Shown piece by piece: positions 23,013 through 32,874 of a stretch of 64,000 nucleotides of DNA. The position numbers and the translations under genes were made by a program. The stretch comes from Priestia koreensis. Its GTDB lineage: Bacteria; Bacillota; Bacilli; Bacillales; Bacillaceae_H. Numbering within the stretch: position 1 is the first letter of the stretch; every line of letters starts with the position of its first letter. The DNA lies in the NCBI RefSeq assembly GCF_001274935.1, contig NZ_LILC01000002.1:577924-641923 (forward strand), read 5' to 3'. The notes beneath the pieces are model-generated. The model was not told where the DNA came from. It searched no databases and was given only the letters and a program-made list of their open reading frames with translations.

Positions 23013-23456
23013 ATAAACCCCTCCGAATTGAATAATGAAAATTAATTTTGCTGCAGGTTTAAGCTCTTATTCCTTCACATCCTTTTGGTGAAACGTTTCG
23101 AAAAAAAAGATAAAAAAATATACAAAAACGTTTCACCATTAAAATAACAAAAACCTATTTTGAAGCAAGAAACGTTTCGATAGAGTCATTATAAGTGAAT
23201 TTGAAATCGTTTTCAATGATATTTTTTAAATGTTTAAAGAGTTTAACCCTCTAATTATATTTAAAACGAGGAAATTATAATTGTAATAATCTAGAAATAG
23301 ATAAAAATTCATATTTTTAGATACAAAAATAAAAACGTTTCTATTTGACGTTGACTCTAAAAATGTAAGCGTTTATAATTTTGGTATAACAGTTTTCGAA
23401 ACGTTTCACTAAATGAAACAATGTAGCGTAAGGAAAATTCAGTGGGAGGGGTTTAT
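23013..23456. promoter_or_regulatory. divergent control region with five AAACGTTTC boxes
   Basis: 444 bp between the importer and hydrolase/phosphorylase operons. Full GAAACGTTTC palindromes occur at 23090-23099, 23169-23178 and 23398-23407. The near copies AAAACGTTTC are at 23125-23134 and 23332-23341. A cre-like TGTAAGCGTTTATA is at 23364-23377. Boxes near each promoter suggest coordinated control of both operons by the LacI regulator encoded at 29.0 kb, by CcpA, or both, since the two site types overlap in sequence. No gene is seen in the region. Confidence 0.6.
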
Positions 23457-25619
23457 ATGAGTAAACAGCATCAGCTTGAGGAACTTTTACAACAAATGAC
23501 GCTTGATGAGAAAATTGGTCAGCTTATTCAGCTTGCAACGCCTTTTTTCAAGGGAGCTGGCAATGATGGACAAATTACGGGGCCAATGGAAGAGATGGGA
23601 ATTAGTGAAGAAACGGTGCGCAACAGTGGATCCGTACTAGGTGCTGCAGGAGCAAATCAAACCATCCATATTCAAAAAACACATTTGGAAGAAAATCGAC
23701 TACATATTCCCTTGCTTTTTATGGCTGATGTTGTCCACGGATATAAAACCATCTTTCCTGTTCCTTTAGCAGTGGGTTGTTCGTGGAATCTCGAGCTAGC
23801 GGAAAGAAGTGCTGAAATTGCAGCGAAAGAAGCAGCCGTTTCAGGCATACACGTAACGTTTGCTCCAATGGTAGATTTGGTACGAGATCCTAGATGGGGA
23901 CGTGTAATGGAATCAACGGGCGAGGATCCGTATTTAAATAGTCAGTTTAGCAGAGCGCTTGTCAGAGGGTTCCAAGGAAGTAATTTAAAAAACGATACGC
24001 TAAGTGTTGCTGCATGTGTAAAGCATTTTGCTGGGTACGGTGCTGCAGAAGGCGGACGTGATTACAACACGGTAAATATGTCGGAAAGACAATTGCGTGA
24101 ATCATATCTTCCAGCCTATAAGGCAGCATTGGATGAAGGTTGCGAAATGGTTATGACCGCTTTTAATACGATTGATGGGGTGCCAGCAACAGGAAACGAA
24201 TGGCTCATGAGAGAGCTCTTGCGAAGTGAATGGGGATTTAATGGTGTTTTGATCTCAGACTGGGGAGCAGTGAAAGAACTGATTCCTCATGGCATAGCCG
24301 AAAATGAAAAAGAAGCAGCTTCTAAAGCGCTTCGCGCGGGCGTTGATATCGAAATGATGACCGCTTGCTATGATCGTTACTTAAAAGAGCTAATTGAAGA
24401 GGGTGTTGTAGAAGAGTGTATTTTAGATGAAGCTGTCATGCGTATTTTAACACTAAAAGAAAAATTAGGACTGTTTGATAATCCTTACAGAGGAGCTTCT
24501 GAACGATTAGAGAAAGAGGTTATTATGTGTGAGGAACATCGTAGACAAGCACGAGAGCTAGCTGAAAAATCATGCGTGTTACTAAAAAATAACGGTATTC
24601 TTCCACTGGATAAAGAGAAAAGAGTTGCGGTTATTGGTCCATTTGCAAACAGTGACGATATTCTAGGACCTTGGTCTTGGCTAGGGGACAGAAAACAGGC
24701 AGTCACTCTTTATAATGGAATGCAGAAGAACAGTGCTCACCTTACATTTGCGCAAGGGTGCGAGATTGAGAGAGTTACTAAGGAACAGTTGAAGGAAGCC
24801 ATACGTGTAGCAGAGCAAGCAGATGTAGTCGTCTTAGCGCTTGGTGAGCATTCGGAAATGAGTGGAGAAGCAGGATGTCGAGCAGACATTCAGTTGCCAC
24901 TTGCTCAGCTTGAGCTCATAAAAGAGATGCAAAAAATAAAGAGGCCTATTGTAACGGTATTGTTTAACGGACGACCGCTAGACCTACATGGGGTAATGGA
25001 AGAGTCTGATGCAATACTTGAAGCCTGGTATCCCGGGACTGAAGGTGGTGCGGCTATTGCAAATTTACTATTTGGAATGTGCACACCTTCTGGAAAACTG
25101 ACGATGTCGTTTCCATACTCGGCTGGGCAAATACCCGTGTATTACAACGCATTTAATACAGGAAGACCAAAAGATGCACCTGATGCACAGGAGCGCTACG
25201 TATCACAATATTTAGATATTCCAAATGAACCGCTTCTTCCATTCGGTTTTGGATTAAGCTATACGACATTTCGCTATCGAAATGGCACGTTATCTGAACA
25301 AAAGCTGAAAAAAGGGGAGACCATCTCGCTATCTGTTGAAATTACCAATATCGGTGAACGAGAAGGCGATGAAATCGTTCAGCTTTACATTCGTGATGTA
25401 TCAGGAGATGTAGTAAGACCATTGAAAGAACTAAAGGGATTCAAAACGATTCATTTGCAACCAGGAGAAACAAAAACAGTATCCTTTACAATTTCAGAGG
25501 AACAGCTACGCTATTATCACCGTAATTTACAGTTTAAAAGCGACAATGGAGCATTCATTGCATACGTGGGAGGCAACAGTCAGCAGGTTGAGGGATTTTA
25601 CTTTGAATTAATTGACTAA
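23457..25619 (+). CDS. GH3 beta-glucosidase (probable beta-1,2-glucooligosaccharide specific)
   Basis: 720 aa, no signal peptide, so intracellular. The GH3 N-terminal barrel holds the nucleophile D268 in VLISDWGAV and the sugar-binding KHFAGYG. The second alpha/beta sandwich domain contains LGEHSEMSGEAGCR (acid/base region). A fibronectin-III-like domain closes the protein (about 620-715). A GTG at 23442 lies inside the ribosome site GTGGGAGGGG, so the ATG at 23457 is the start. With the GH94 gene 18 bp downstream it resembles the Listeria Lin1840-Lin1839 pair. Confidence 0.85.
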   Translation: MSKQHQLEELLQQMTLDEKIGQLIQLATPFFKGAGNDGQITGPMEEMGISEETVRNSGSVLGAAGANQTIHIQKTHLEENRLHIPLLFMADVVHGYKTIFPVPLAVGCSWNLELAERSAEIAAKEAAVSGIHVTFAPMVDLVRDPRWGRVMESTGEDPYLNSQFSRALVRGFQGSNLKNDTLSVAACVKHFAGYGAAEGGRDYNTVNMSERQLRESYLPAYKAALDEGCEMVMTAFNTIDGVPATGNEWLMRELLRSEWGFNGVLISDWGAVKELIPHGIAENEKEAASKALRAGVDIEMMTACYDRYLKELIEEGVVEECILDEAVMRILTLKEKLGLFDNPYRGASERLEKEVIMCEEHRRQARELAEKSCVLLKNNGILPLDKEKRVAVIGPFANSDDILGPWSWLGDRKQAVTLYNGMQKNSAHLTFAQGCEIERVTKEQLKEAIRVAEQADVVVLALGEHSEMSGEAGCRADIQLPLAQLELIKEMQKIKRPIVTVLFNGRPLDLHGVMEESDAILEAWYPGTEGGAAIANLLFGMCTPSGKLTMSFPYSAGQIPVYYNAFNTGRPKDAPDAQERYVSQYLDIPNEPLLPFGFGLSYTTFRYRNGTLSEQKLKKGETISLSVEITNIGEREGDEIVQLYIRDVSGDVVRPLKELKGFKTIHLQPGETKTVSFTISEEQLRYYHRNLQFKSDNGAFIAYVGGNSQQVEGFYFELID

Positions 25620-25637
25620 CAGACGAGGGGAAATGAG

Positions 25638-28600
25638 ATGCAAACACAACGAACGGCACACTTTCAGATTCAAGCAGGATCATATCAATTTACATTTTTA
25701 AATACCGGGGATATCTATGAAATTGCGCACGGAGACATAATGATTAACCAGTGGCTATCTAATCCAATAGACGGCTCATTTAACAACATTTATTTGCGGC
25801 TATTTAAAGGTGATCAGTCCGTTTGGTATCCATTAGTTGGTCGGAAATCAAACAGTCACGTTTCCTATACTAATTCGCAGGTCATATTTGTTGGTGAGGT
25901 AGAGGACATTCAATACAAGGTCGTTTTTACGCTTACAGAAAAAGGCATATGGTTTTGGGATGTTACGTTAGAAGGGTATGATGGGGAGACAGATGCAGAA
26001 GTCATCTATGGTCAGGATGTTGGTTTAGCTCATAAAGGAGCGGTGCGAACGAATGAAGCCTTTGTTTCTCAATATATCGATCATCAAGTGTTTCAGGATG
26101 AAGCATATGGATATGTCGTATGTTCAAGACAAAATCAGCCTCAGGTAACAGCGTTTCCGTATTTGCAGCAAGGTTCTTTAACAGGAGCAGTTGCGTATAG
26201 CACCGATGGTTTTCAATTTTTTGGTCATGACTACAAAGAAACACATATACCAGTATCACTTGTAGCACCTTCATTAGCGAACAAAAATTATCAATACGAA
26301 TTTGCTTATACTGCACTTCAATCACAGCGAAAACGACTAGATGGAAATCTTCGTTTTGTTTTCTACGGCTGCTTTTCCCCAGATCATCCAGAAGCGGTGA
26401 CAGAGATAGCGTATAAAGAAGAGATTAAAAGAGCGTGGGAGGAAATTACTCCATCCCAGAATGAGAACGTCCCTTCATCATTTTCTAGTAGCGATAAGCT
26501 AGGGGAACCATTACGTTCACAATCCTTAACGCGAGATGAAATTCATTACTATTTTCCCTCTCGTCATCAAGAAGAATACAAGGATGAGACGCTTCTATCA
26601 TTTTTCACCGACAAGCATGAGCATGTTGTGCTAAGGGAAAAGGAGCTGTTAGTTGAGCGCCCTCATGGTCATATTTTAATGACGGGTCAAAATGATGCAT
26701 TGAATTCGAGCGTGCTCACTACAACTTCCTATATGTACGGTGTTTTTAATTCACAGGTCGTTCTAGGAAATACATCATTCAATAAAATGATGACGAATAC
26801 CCGCAATGCACTTAATATCTCTAAAACTTCCGGACAACGTATTTATATTGAAAAAAACGGGGCTTATCATTTATTAGCGATGCCCTCCTTGTTTGAAATG
26901 GGATTTAATTATGTACGCTGGTTTTATAAAACGGAGGATGACCTTATTCTCATTACAAACTATACGGTACTTGATCGCCCGGAGATTCATCTGAAAGTGC
27001 AATCCGTGTTGGGACGACCTTATCGTTATGTGGTGACAAATCAGATTTCAATGAATAACAACGAATATGATGTGCCGTTTCACGTTAAGGAAAAAGGGCA
27101 GAAGAGATTTTTCTATGCGGATGCTCATGCTGATAGTGGAGAAACGCATCCGAAACTTTGCTACACAATGGAAGTAAGCGGAGCAGAAGTTACGAACAGC
27201 GATCTATTTACAGAAGACGAAATGGCGGCGACGTCACTAGTTTCATTAGAAATTGAAAAAACATCTGCATGGACGCTCTCTCTGCAAGGAAGTCTCGACG
27301 GTGAGGAAAAATTATTAGTTGAGCATGATGAAGAACAAGAGAAAGAACGTTATCGTACTTTTTATAAAGAAGTGATGAATGAGTTCTCTCTTTCTCATCC
27401 CCACTTAGATGTTGAGGTAGAAAAAGTCAATGACGTTGTCTGGTGGTATACGCACAATATGCTTGTTCATTACTCTGTTCCCCACGGATTAGAGCAATAT
27501 GGAGGTGCAGCATGGGGAACGAGAGATGTTTGCCAAGGACCAACCGAGTACTTCTTAGCAACACATCATTATGAATCTGTGAAAGAAATTATCAAAACGG
27601 TTTATAGTCATCAGTACGAAGGAGAGGGAAATTGGCCGCAGTGGTTTATGTTTGACCAATACGCTTCTATTCAGCAACAGGAAAGTCATGGTGATGTGAT
27701 TGTATGGCCGTTAAAAATCGTGAGTGATTATTTAAATGCGACAAATGATTATGCGCTTCTTCAAGAAACGATTCCTTATACGAGAGAGGATACGTTCGGA
27801 TTTACCGATCAAGAAGCAACTATTCTAGATCATATTCATAAGCAAGTTGCTTATATTGAACGGAATTTTCTGCATGGAACAGCCCTATCATCATATGGTG
27901 ACGGAGATTGGGATGATACGCTACAACCAGCCAACGCACAGCTAAAGAAATACATGATCAGCAGCTGGACAGTTGCCTTAACGTATCAAGTTTTTGATCA
28001 GTTTTCTAAAGCGCTAAAAGGTAAGTATGAGAAAGAGTCGACGATATTTGCCGATCTAGCCTCACGCATTCAAACGGACTACAACCGGTATATATTAACC
28101 TCATCCGTTATTCCTGGTTTTATCTATATGGAAGAAGAAGGGGTTAGTAAGAAGATGCTTCATCCAGAAGATGAAAAAACGGGTATTCACTATCGATTGC
28201 TTCCGATGACAAGAAGTATGATTAGTGAACTTTTAACACCTGAACAAGCTCAATCGCACTATGAAGTGATTAAGCGAGAATTAGACTGTCCGGACGGTGT
28301 CCGGCTCATGAATCGTCCTGCTCAATATAAAGGCGGGGTAAGCACAAACTTTAAGCGTGCAGAGCAAGCAGCAAATTTTGGACGAGAAGTCGGTTTGCAG
28401 TATGTTCATGCGCATATTCGCTTTGTAGAAGCGATGGCAAAAATCGGAAAAGAAGAGGAAGTATGGAGCGGCTTGGCGAAAATTAATCCAGTAGGAATAC
28501 AGCAGGTAGTGTTAAATGCGGATTATCGTCAAAGCAATGCCTATTTCAGCAGTTCAGACGGCAACTTCTCCGATCGCTACGAGGCACAGGCGCGATTTGA

Positions 28601-28970
28601 TGAGCTTCGTAACGGAGAAGTTAAAGTAAAAGGTGGCTGGCGCATTTATTCAAGCGGTCCAGGAATTTATATTAACCAGCTTATTTCAAACTGCTTAGGA
28701 ACTCGGCAAGAAGGTGGGGATTTGATTCTTGATCCAGTGCTTCCAAAAAAGCTAGACGGATTAAGTTTTAGCTTTACATTTAATCGTAAGCCTGTTACGA
28801 TTTTGTACCACTTAACAGGCAATGATGACAAGCGAGTGGATGTGAACGGAGTTTCGGTCAAAATAACAAACCTGCACAATTCTTATAGAGCGGGCGGTTT
28901 GCGTATTTCAAAAGAAGAATTAGCAAAGTACTTAAAAGGTGATCAAAACACAATTGACCTGTTTCTTTAA
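25638..28970 (+). CDS. GH94 1,2-beta-oligoglucan phosphorylase (SOGP-like)
   Basis: 1110 aa. GH94 enzymes for cellobiose or laminaribiose are about 800-900 aa. The size near 1100 aa fits 1,2-beta-oligoglucan phosphorylase. N-terminal beta-sandwich domains cover about 1-530 and the (alpha/alpha)6 barrel about 600-1020. The motif GDGDWDDTLQP at 754-764 should contain the general-acid aspartate. WPQWFMFD and GGAAWGTRDVCQGP are further barrel motifs. It would release alpha-glucose-1-phosphate from imported sophorooligosaccharides, leaving sophorose for the GH3 enzyme. It is cytoplasmic, with no signal peptide. Specificity is inferred from size and synteny. Confidence 0.8.
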   Translation: MQTQRTAHFQIQAGSYQFTFLNTGDIYEIAHGDIMINQWLSNPIDGSFNNIYLRLFKGDQSVWYPLVGRKSNSHVSYTNSQVIFVGEVEDIQYKVVFTLTEKGIWFWDVTLEGYDGETDAEVIYGQDVGLAHKGAVRTNEAFVSQYIDHQVFQDEAYGYVVCSRQNQPQVTAFPYLQQGSLTGAVAYSTDGFQFFGHDYKETHIPVSLVAPSLANKNYQYEFAYTALQSQRKRLDGNLRFVFYGCFSPDHPEAVTEIAYKEEIKRAWEEITPSQNENVPSSFSSSDKLGEPLRSQSLTRDEIHYYFPSRHQEEYKDETLLSFFTDKHEHVVLREKELLVERPHGHILMTGQNDALNSSVLTTTSYMYGVFNSQVVLGNTSFNKMMTNTRNALNISKTSGQRIYIEKNGAYHLLAMPSLFEMGFNYVRWFYKTEDDLILITNYTVLDRPEIHLKVQSVLGRPYRYVVTNQISMNNNEYDVPFHVKEKGQKRFFYADAHADSGETHPKLCYTMEVSGAEVTNSDLFTEDEMAATSLVSLEIEKTSAWTLSLQGSLDGEEKLLVEHDEEQEKERYRTFYKEVMNEFSLSHPHLDVEVEKVNDVVWWYTHNMLVHYSVPHGLEQYGGAAWGTRDVCQGPTEYFLATHHYESVKEIIKTVYSHQYEGEGNWPQWFMFDQYASIQQQESHGDVIVWPLKIVSDYLNATNDYALLQETIPYTREDTFGFTDQEATILDHIHKQVAYIERNFLHGTALSSYGDGDWDDTLQPANAQLKKYMISSWTVALTYQVFDQFSKALKGKYEKESTIFADLASRIQTDYNRYILTSSVIPGFIYMEEEGVSKKMLHPEDEKTGIHYRLLPMTRSMISELLTPEQAQSHYEVIKRELDCPDGVRLMNRPAQYKGGVSTNFKRAEQAANFGREVGLQYVHAHIRFVEAMAKIGKEEEVWSGLAKINPVGIQQVVLNADYRQSNAYFSSSDGNFSDRYEAQARFDELRNGEVKVKGGWRIYSSGPGIYINQLISNCLGTRQEGGDLILDPVLPKKLDGLSFSFTFNRKPVTILYHLTGNDDKRVDVNGVSVKITNLHNSYRAGGLRISKEELAKYLKGDQNTIDLFL

Positions 28971-29013
28971 CGAAAGAGTAATGAAGTAATAGACAAAGAT
29001 AGGAGAGAATGTA

Positions 29014-29979
29014 TTGGTTAGCATAAAAGATATTGCGAAACAGGCGGGAGTTTCTATTTCGACTGTTTCATATGCATTAAATGGCAGTACAAAGGTGACA
29101 GAAGAGACGTCTGCACGTATTTTAGCCATTGCGAAAGAATTGAATTATATTCCAAACGCGGCGGCACGCTCGTTAAAGAAGCGTGAAACGAAAATTATTG
29201 GCGTGTTCTTAACGAATTATAGCGGTGCGTTTTATGGAGAGCTTCTTCAAGGAATGTCCGAGGCGCTAGGTGCTCACGGATATGAACTGATCGTGTGCAG
29301 TGGAAAAGAGTCTCACCGTTTCTTGCCAGAAGGAATGATTGATGGTGCTGTTGTATTGGATCAAACGTTTTCAAGCACTGATTTGCTAACTTTTGCAGAA
29401 CGTGGTCACAAATTAGTTGTGATGGACCGAGAGCTTGCACATGACAACATTAAGCAAGTTCTTCTTGATAACAAAGCAGGGGCTACGCTTGCCATTGAGC
29501 ACTTTGTAGAGAACCGACATAAAAAGTTGTACGCCGTAACAGGACCAAACGGTTCATATGATTCACAGCAGCGACTTGAAGCGGTTAGGCAGGAAGTACA
29601 GCGTTATCCTCATGTCTCATATCATGAAATTCAAGGCGGATTTGATAAACAATCGGGTGAAAAAGCAGCCAAAAGAATTATTGAAGAGTATACAGAACCG
29701 GTCGGTGTTTTTTGTTTGAATGATGAAATGGCGATTGGGATGTACAATTATTTAGCTAAAACTGATTATCAGGTTGGCGAACATATTCATATAATGGGCT
29801 TTGACAACATCGAGCTAACCCAATATACAAGTCCACGATTAGCTACGATCAATTATTCCAAGCGAAAATGGGGAGCTCTTGCAGCTGTCCAGCTCTTGCA
29901 GCTTATTCAACAGAAAGAAGTACATAATGAGCGAATCTACGTCACGCTTGTTGAAGGTGAGTCTGTTAGCGGAAAATAA
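29014..29979 (+). CDS. LacI-family regulator of the beta-glucooligosaccharide locus
   Basis: 321 aa. N-terminal HTH SIKDIAKQAGVSISTVSYAL, hinge helix PNAAARSLKKRET, then a sugar-binding effector domain (IIGVFLTNYSGAFYGELLQG, VFCLNDEMAIGMYNYLA, IMGFDNIELTQYTSP). TTG start 4 nt after GGAGAGAATG. It is the third gene behind GH3-GH94, and the GAAACGTTTC palindromes in the divergent region are good candidates for its operators. The inducer is presumably a sophorooligosaccharide. Confidence 0.82.
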   Translation: MVSIKDIAKQAGVSISTVSYALNGSTKVTEETSARILAIAKELNYIPNAAARSLKKRETKIIGVFLTNYSGAFYGELLQGMSEALGAHGYELIVCSGKESHRFLPEGMIDGAVVLDQTFSSTDLLTFAERGHKLVVMDRELAHDNIKQVLLDNKAGATLAIEHFVENRHKKLYAVTGPNGSYDSQQRLEAVRQEVQRYPHVSYHEIQGGFDKQSGEKAAKRIIEEYTEPVGVFCLNDEMAIGMYNYLAKTDYQVGEHIHIMGFDNIELTQYTSPRLATINYSKRKWGALAAVQLLQLIQQKEVHNERIYVTLVEGESVSGK

Positions 29980-29989
29980 CGCTTTTAAA

Positions 29990-30027
29990 GCATAAAACCC
30001 TTAAAGTAAACTTTAAGGGTTTTATGC
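29990..30027 (+). terminator. rho-independent terminator
   Basis: Perfect 17-bp stem starting GCATAAAACCC around a 4-nt loop, ten bases after the LacI stop codon. It ends the GH3-GH94-LacI operon. Confidence 0.85.
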
Positions 30028-30266
30028 ATGGGAACGAACCTAATGATAGTGTGAGCAATCACATCTTCCACTTATCTTGACTTAGTATTTACTAGCTTAC
30101 TCGTTGCATTTTATTATATTGTTACAATATTTCTCTTGCAAACGTAAGTTAATAACACTTTCGCTTCATATAACAAAATCTATTAGACATACAGTTTTGC
30201 TTTCTACCATAATGATCAGTAATATAGAGGTTAAGATAAATGATGAAAAGTAGGAGTGGATTAAGA

Positions 30267-31181
30267 ATGAGTCAAGGGTGGACAGTGGATAAGATAGGAG
30301 ATTTGGCAGGGAAAGTCGTGATCGTGACAGGGGCAAGCAGTGGACTCGGTCTTGAAACAGCGTCTGCACTAGCAGCCAAGGGTGCGACGCTCATTATGGC
30401 GGTGCGAAACACAACAAAAGGTGAAGAGGCGGCAAATGTCATAAGAGAAACGCATCCGCACGCTGATTTGCAGGTCATGAAGCTTGATCTTAGTGATCTT
30501 GTAAGCGTTCGTACGTTTGCGGAAGAATTTAAAAATCAGTATAACACGTTGTCTATTCTCATTAACAATGCAGGCATTATGGTTCCACCGTTAAGTCTTA
30601 CAAAAGACGGATTTGAGTCACAGTTCGGTACGAATCATTTAGGGCATTTTGCGCTTACTGGTTTGCTGCTAGAGAGATTAATTCAAACACCAGGCTCAAG
30701 AGTTGTCGCATTAAGTAGCTTAGCAGCGGACAGCGGCAAAATTCACTTTGACAATCTTGATGGTGCCAACGGCTATCGTGCTTTCCAGTTTTATGCGCAA
30801 AGTAAGCTTGCCAATTTATTGTTCTCACGTGAGTTGGATTATAAGCTAAAAGAACATGGAGTGGACGCTATAAGCGTAGCCGCTCACCCAGGCGTTTCCT
30901 TTACAAACTTAGCATCACGAAATTCAGGAAAGCAAACGAACAAAGTAGTGGGCTTTTTATTTAAGCTAGTGGCACAGCCAGCGAGTATGGGGGCACTTCC
31001 AACCCTATACGCAGCAACAGAGCCTCTGAACGGCGGGGAATTTATAGGTCCAGATGGTAAAGGACGACGAAAAGGCTATCCGACGATCGATCAGACGATT
31101 GAAAAGCTATATAATCAGGATGTTTCAAAGCAATTATGGACGCTTTCAGAGGAATTGACGGGTGTCACATATACGTTTTAA
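30267..31181 (+). CDS. short-chain dehydrogenase/reductase
   Basis: 304 aa. Cofactor loop TGASSGLG (about residues 20-27), NNAG at about 98, active-site Ser in ALSSLA and YxxxK in YAQSK (about 185). This is the layout of retinol-dehydrogenase/WW-oxidoreductase-like SDRs with a C-terminal extension. Substrate unknown. The frame is open from 30240, but AGGAG lies 10 nt before the ATG at 30267. It is separated by 287 bp from the upstream operon, a stretch in which I see only AT-rich sequence. Confidence 0.8.
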   Translation: MSQGWTVDKIGDLAGKVVIVTGASSGLGLETASALAAKGATLIMAVRNTTKGEEAANVIRETHPHADLQVMKLDLSDLVSVRTFAEEFKNQYNTLSILINNAGIMVPPLSLTKDGFESQFGTNHLGHFALTGLLLERLIQTPGSRVVALSSLAADSGKIHFDNLDGANGYRAFQFYAQSKLANLLFSRELDYKLKEHGVDAISVAAHPGVSFTNLASRNSGKQTNKVVGFLFKLVAQPASMGALPTLYAATEPLNGGEFIGPDGKGRRKGYPTIDQTIEKLYNQDVSKQLWTLSEELTGVTYTF

Positions 31182-31261
31182 TGGAGATATGTGTATATAT
31201 TTACCATATTCCTACTTTTCGATATAATAATAGAAATGGATTCCAACAAAAGGGGAATACA

Positions 31262-31990
31262 ATGATGAAAAAATACGTTGTCGCTTTGTGTATAAGCATA
31301 GCATTATGCCTCAGTTCCATTTCTATTGCGGCAAAAGCAGAAAGCGTTCATAATCCTGTTGTATTTGCTCATGGAATAAGCGGGGCTTCGTACGACTTTA
31401 CGTATATTCAAGCCTATTTAGTTGATCATGGCTGGAATGCTGAAAATATGTTTGCGATTGATTTTTCTGATACCGTTCTTGGAAGGAATTCAACTAACGG
31501 CCCTGAACTTGCTCAGTTCGTTGATGATGTATTAAAGGAAACGGGTGCTAATAAAGTTGACATTGTTGCACACAGTATGGGCGGGGCAAATACGCTGTTT
31601 TACCTAAAAAATCTAGGTGGTAACGGTAAGGTGGAACATGTTGTTACGCTAGGCGGAGCCAATCGCTTAGGAGCCACAGATATTATACAGGGATTTGATC
31701 CGTATCACCCTATTTTATATACGTCCATTTACAGCACAGGTGATCAAATTGTAGCCAATGGTCTATCAAAGCTAAAGGGTGCAGAAAACGTGGAGCTGCA
31801 AGGAATTGGTCACGTGAGCCTTTTGAATAACGAAGAGGTTAATCAACGCATTGTAGCAAGTTTAAATCGTGAGGTAACAAAAGAGCAAGTTGCTCGTGCA
31901 GAAGATAAGGAGCGGATGTTTCGTAAATTCCTTATCTTATGCAAGCAAGTTGTTGTTGATTTTACGCACCGATGGAAGGTTAATGAATAA
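31262..31990 (+). CDS. secreted lipase/esterase (LipA-like)
   Basis: 242 aa. Signal peptide about 1-26 (hydrophobic core VVALCISIALCLSSISIA, cleavage after AKA). The mature part begins with NPVVFAHGISGASYDF (oxyanion hole), and the nucleophile Ser is in AHSMGG, the AHSMG form typical of small Bacillus lipases. The catalytic His is in GIGHVSLL. A C-terminal tail of about 45 charged residues is unlike the compact LipA. Start by AAAGGGG ribosome site; ATGATG doublet at 31262/31265. Its end overlaps the convergent TrmB gene by 11 bp. Confidence 0.75.
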   Translation: MMKKYVVALCISIALCLSSISIAAKAESVHNPVVFAHGISGASYDFTYIQAYLVDHGWNAENMFAIDFSDTVLGRNSTNGPELAQFVDDVLKETGANKVDIVAHSMGGANTLFYLKNLGGNGKVEHVVTLGGANRLGATDIIQGFDPYHPILYTSIYSTGDQIVANGLSKLKGAENVELQGIGHVSLLNNEEVNQRIVASLNREVTKEQVARAEDKERMFRKFLILCKQVVVDFTHRWKVNE

Positions 31991-32762
31991 AAAACGCTTT
32001 TCGTTCTTTCGTTATCCAAGCATCTAATTCATCCTGGTTTCGTTTAGCAAGACGATTTACTAATACATCATGCCAAACATAATCTTCTAATAGATGAATA
32101 TGAATGGGATCATCGGTATAAAAGGCGAGATCCCGGTCGTTAACCGAAGGACCGTAAATCATTTCGTTTGAATCAATGGATAAGATAAACCAGCGCTCAG
32201 TGGAAGGAGCCTCCGTAAAGGTTGTAATGCGGTGAGGCTCTAAGTTTCCAGTGGGCTCTTCCACATGTAGCGTAATGCCTTGAATGGAAACGTCTTTACT
32301 CACTGCCTCTAATTCTGCTTTTAATAACTCATACATGTCATCCCAAACGGAAAGCACGATTCGCTTTGTTGCTTTTTGAATGAGGGAGGCACAGTAGCTA
32401 ACAATACTTTGTTTCTCCTTCAGCGTCACAATTCGGTTATCGTCCCGACTCGTTTCTGTTTCAAGCTGCTTTAACGAATCCTCTAACACAACGTAGGTGG
32501 ACTCCCAATCAGAGCGTGCTTTTTCTAAAAAAATAGCGACAGGTAGTGGTGAATAGCGAGTTTGTGCTTCAATTTCTTCGACCATCACAATTCCTTTTTC
32601 GCTTAAATTTCCTAACACGTCATAAATTCTTGAGCGCGGAATACCAGAGTCTTTGCTTACTTGATACGCACTTACGGGTCCTTGTTTTACAAGCGAAAGG
32701 TAAGCTTTGGATTCATATTCATTAAAGCCCATCTTTTTAAGCTGTTCAATTGTTTGTTTCAC
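31980..32762 (-). CDS. TrmB-family sugar-type transcription regulator
   Basis: 260 aa. The N-terminal TrmB winged helix (LKKMGFNEYESKAYLSLVKQ ... SGIPRSRIYDVL) is followed by a short coiled region and a PLD-like/TrmB C-terminal effector domain (IVLSVWDDMYELLKAEL). The frame extends to 33059, but GGAGGG lies 6 nt before the GTG at 32762 and the extra N-terminus would overlap the divergent transporter gene. It probably controls the TSUP gene and itself. The ligand is unknown. Confidence 0.75.
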   Translation of the reverse strand: MKQTIEQLKKMGFNEYESKAYLSLVKQGPVSAYQVSKDSGIPRSRIYDVLGNLSEKGIVMVEEIEAQTRYSPLPVAIFLEKARSDWESTYVVLEDSLKQLETETSRDDNRIVTLKEKQSIVSYCASLIQKATKRIVLSVWDDMYELLKAELEAVSKDVSIQGITLHVEEPTGNLEPHRITTFTEAPSTERWFILSIDSNEMIYGPSVNDRDLAFYTDDPIHIHLLEDYVWHDVLVNRLAKRNQDELDAWITKERKAFFIH

Positions 32763-32830
32763 CGAATCCCTCCATATAGGATATTTTCTTCTTCCATTAT
32801 GACAAAAAGCATTTACAGTTTGCAAATATT

Positions 32831-32854
32831 TAGTTACTATTTTAGTAGTGACTA
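32831..32854. promoter_or_regulatory. inverted repeat in trmB/TSUP divergent region
   Basis: TAGTTACTA (32831-32839) and TAGTGACTA (32846-32854) form an 8-of-9 inverted repeat centred about 80 bp before the TrmB start and 32 bp before the transporter start. It is a candidate TrmB operator. Confidence 0.4.
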
Positions 32855-32874
32855 TAAAAGGAGGCTGTAAAACA

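Noticed and set aside
26002..26325. 107-codon minus-strand ORF in the GH94 gene
   Set aside because: Antisense shadow of a clearly coding region.
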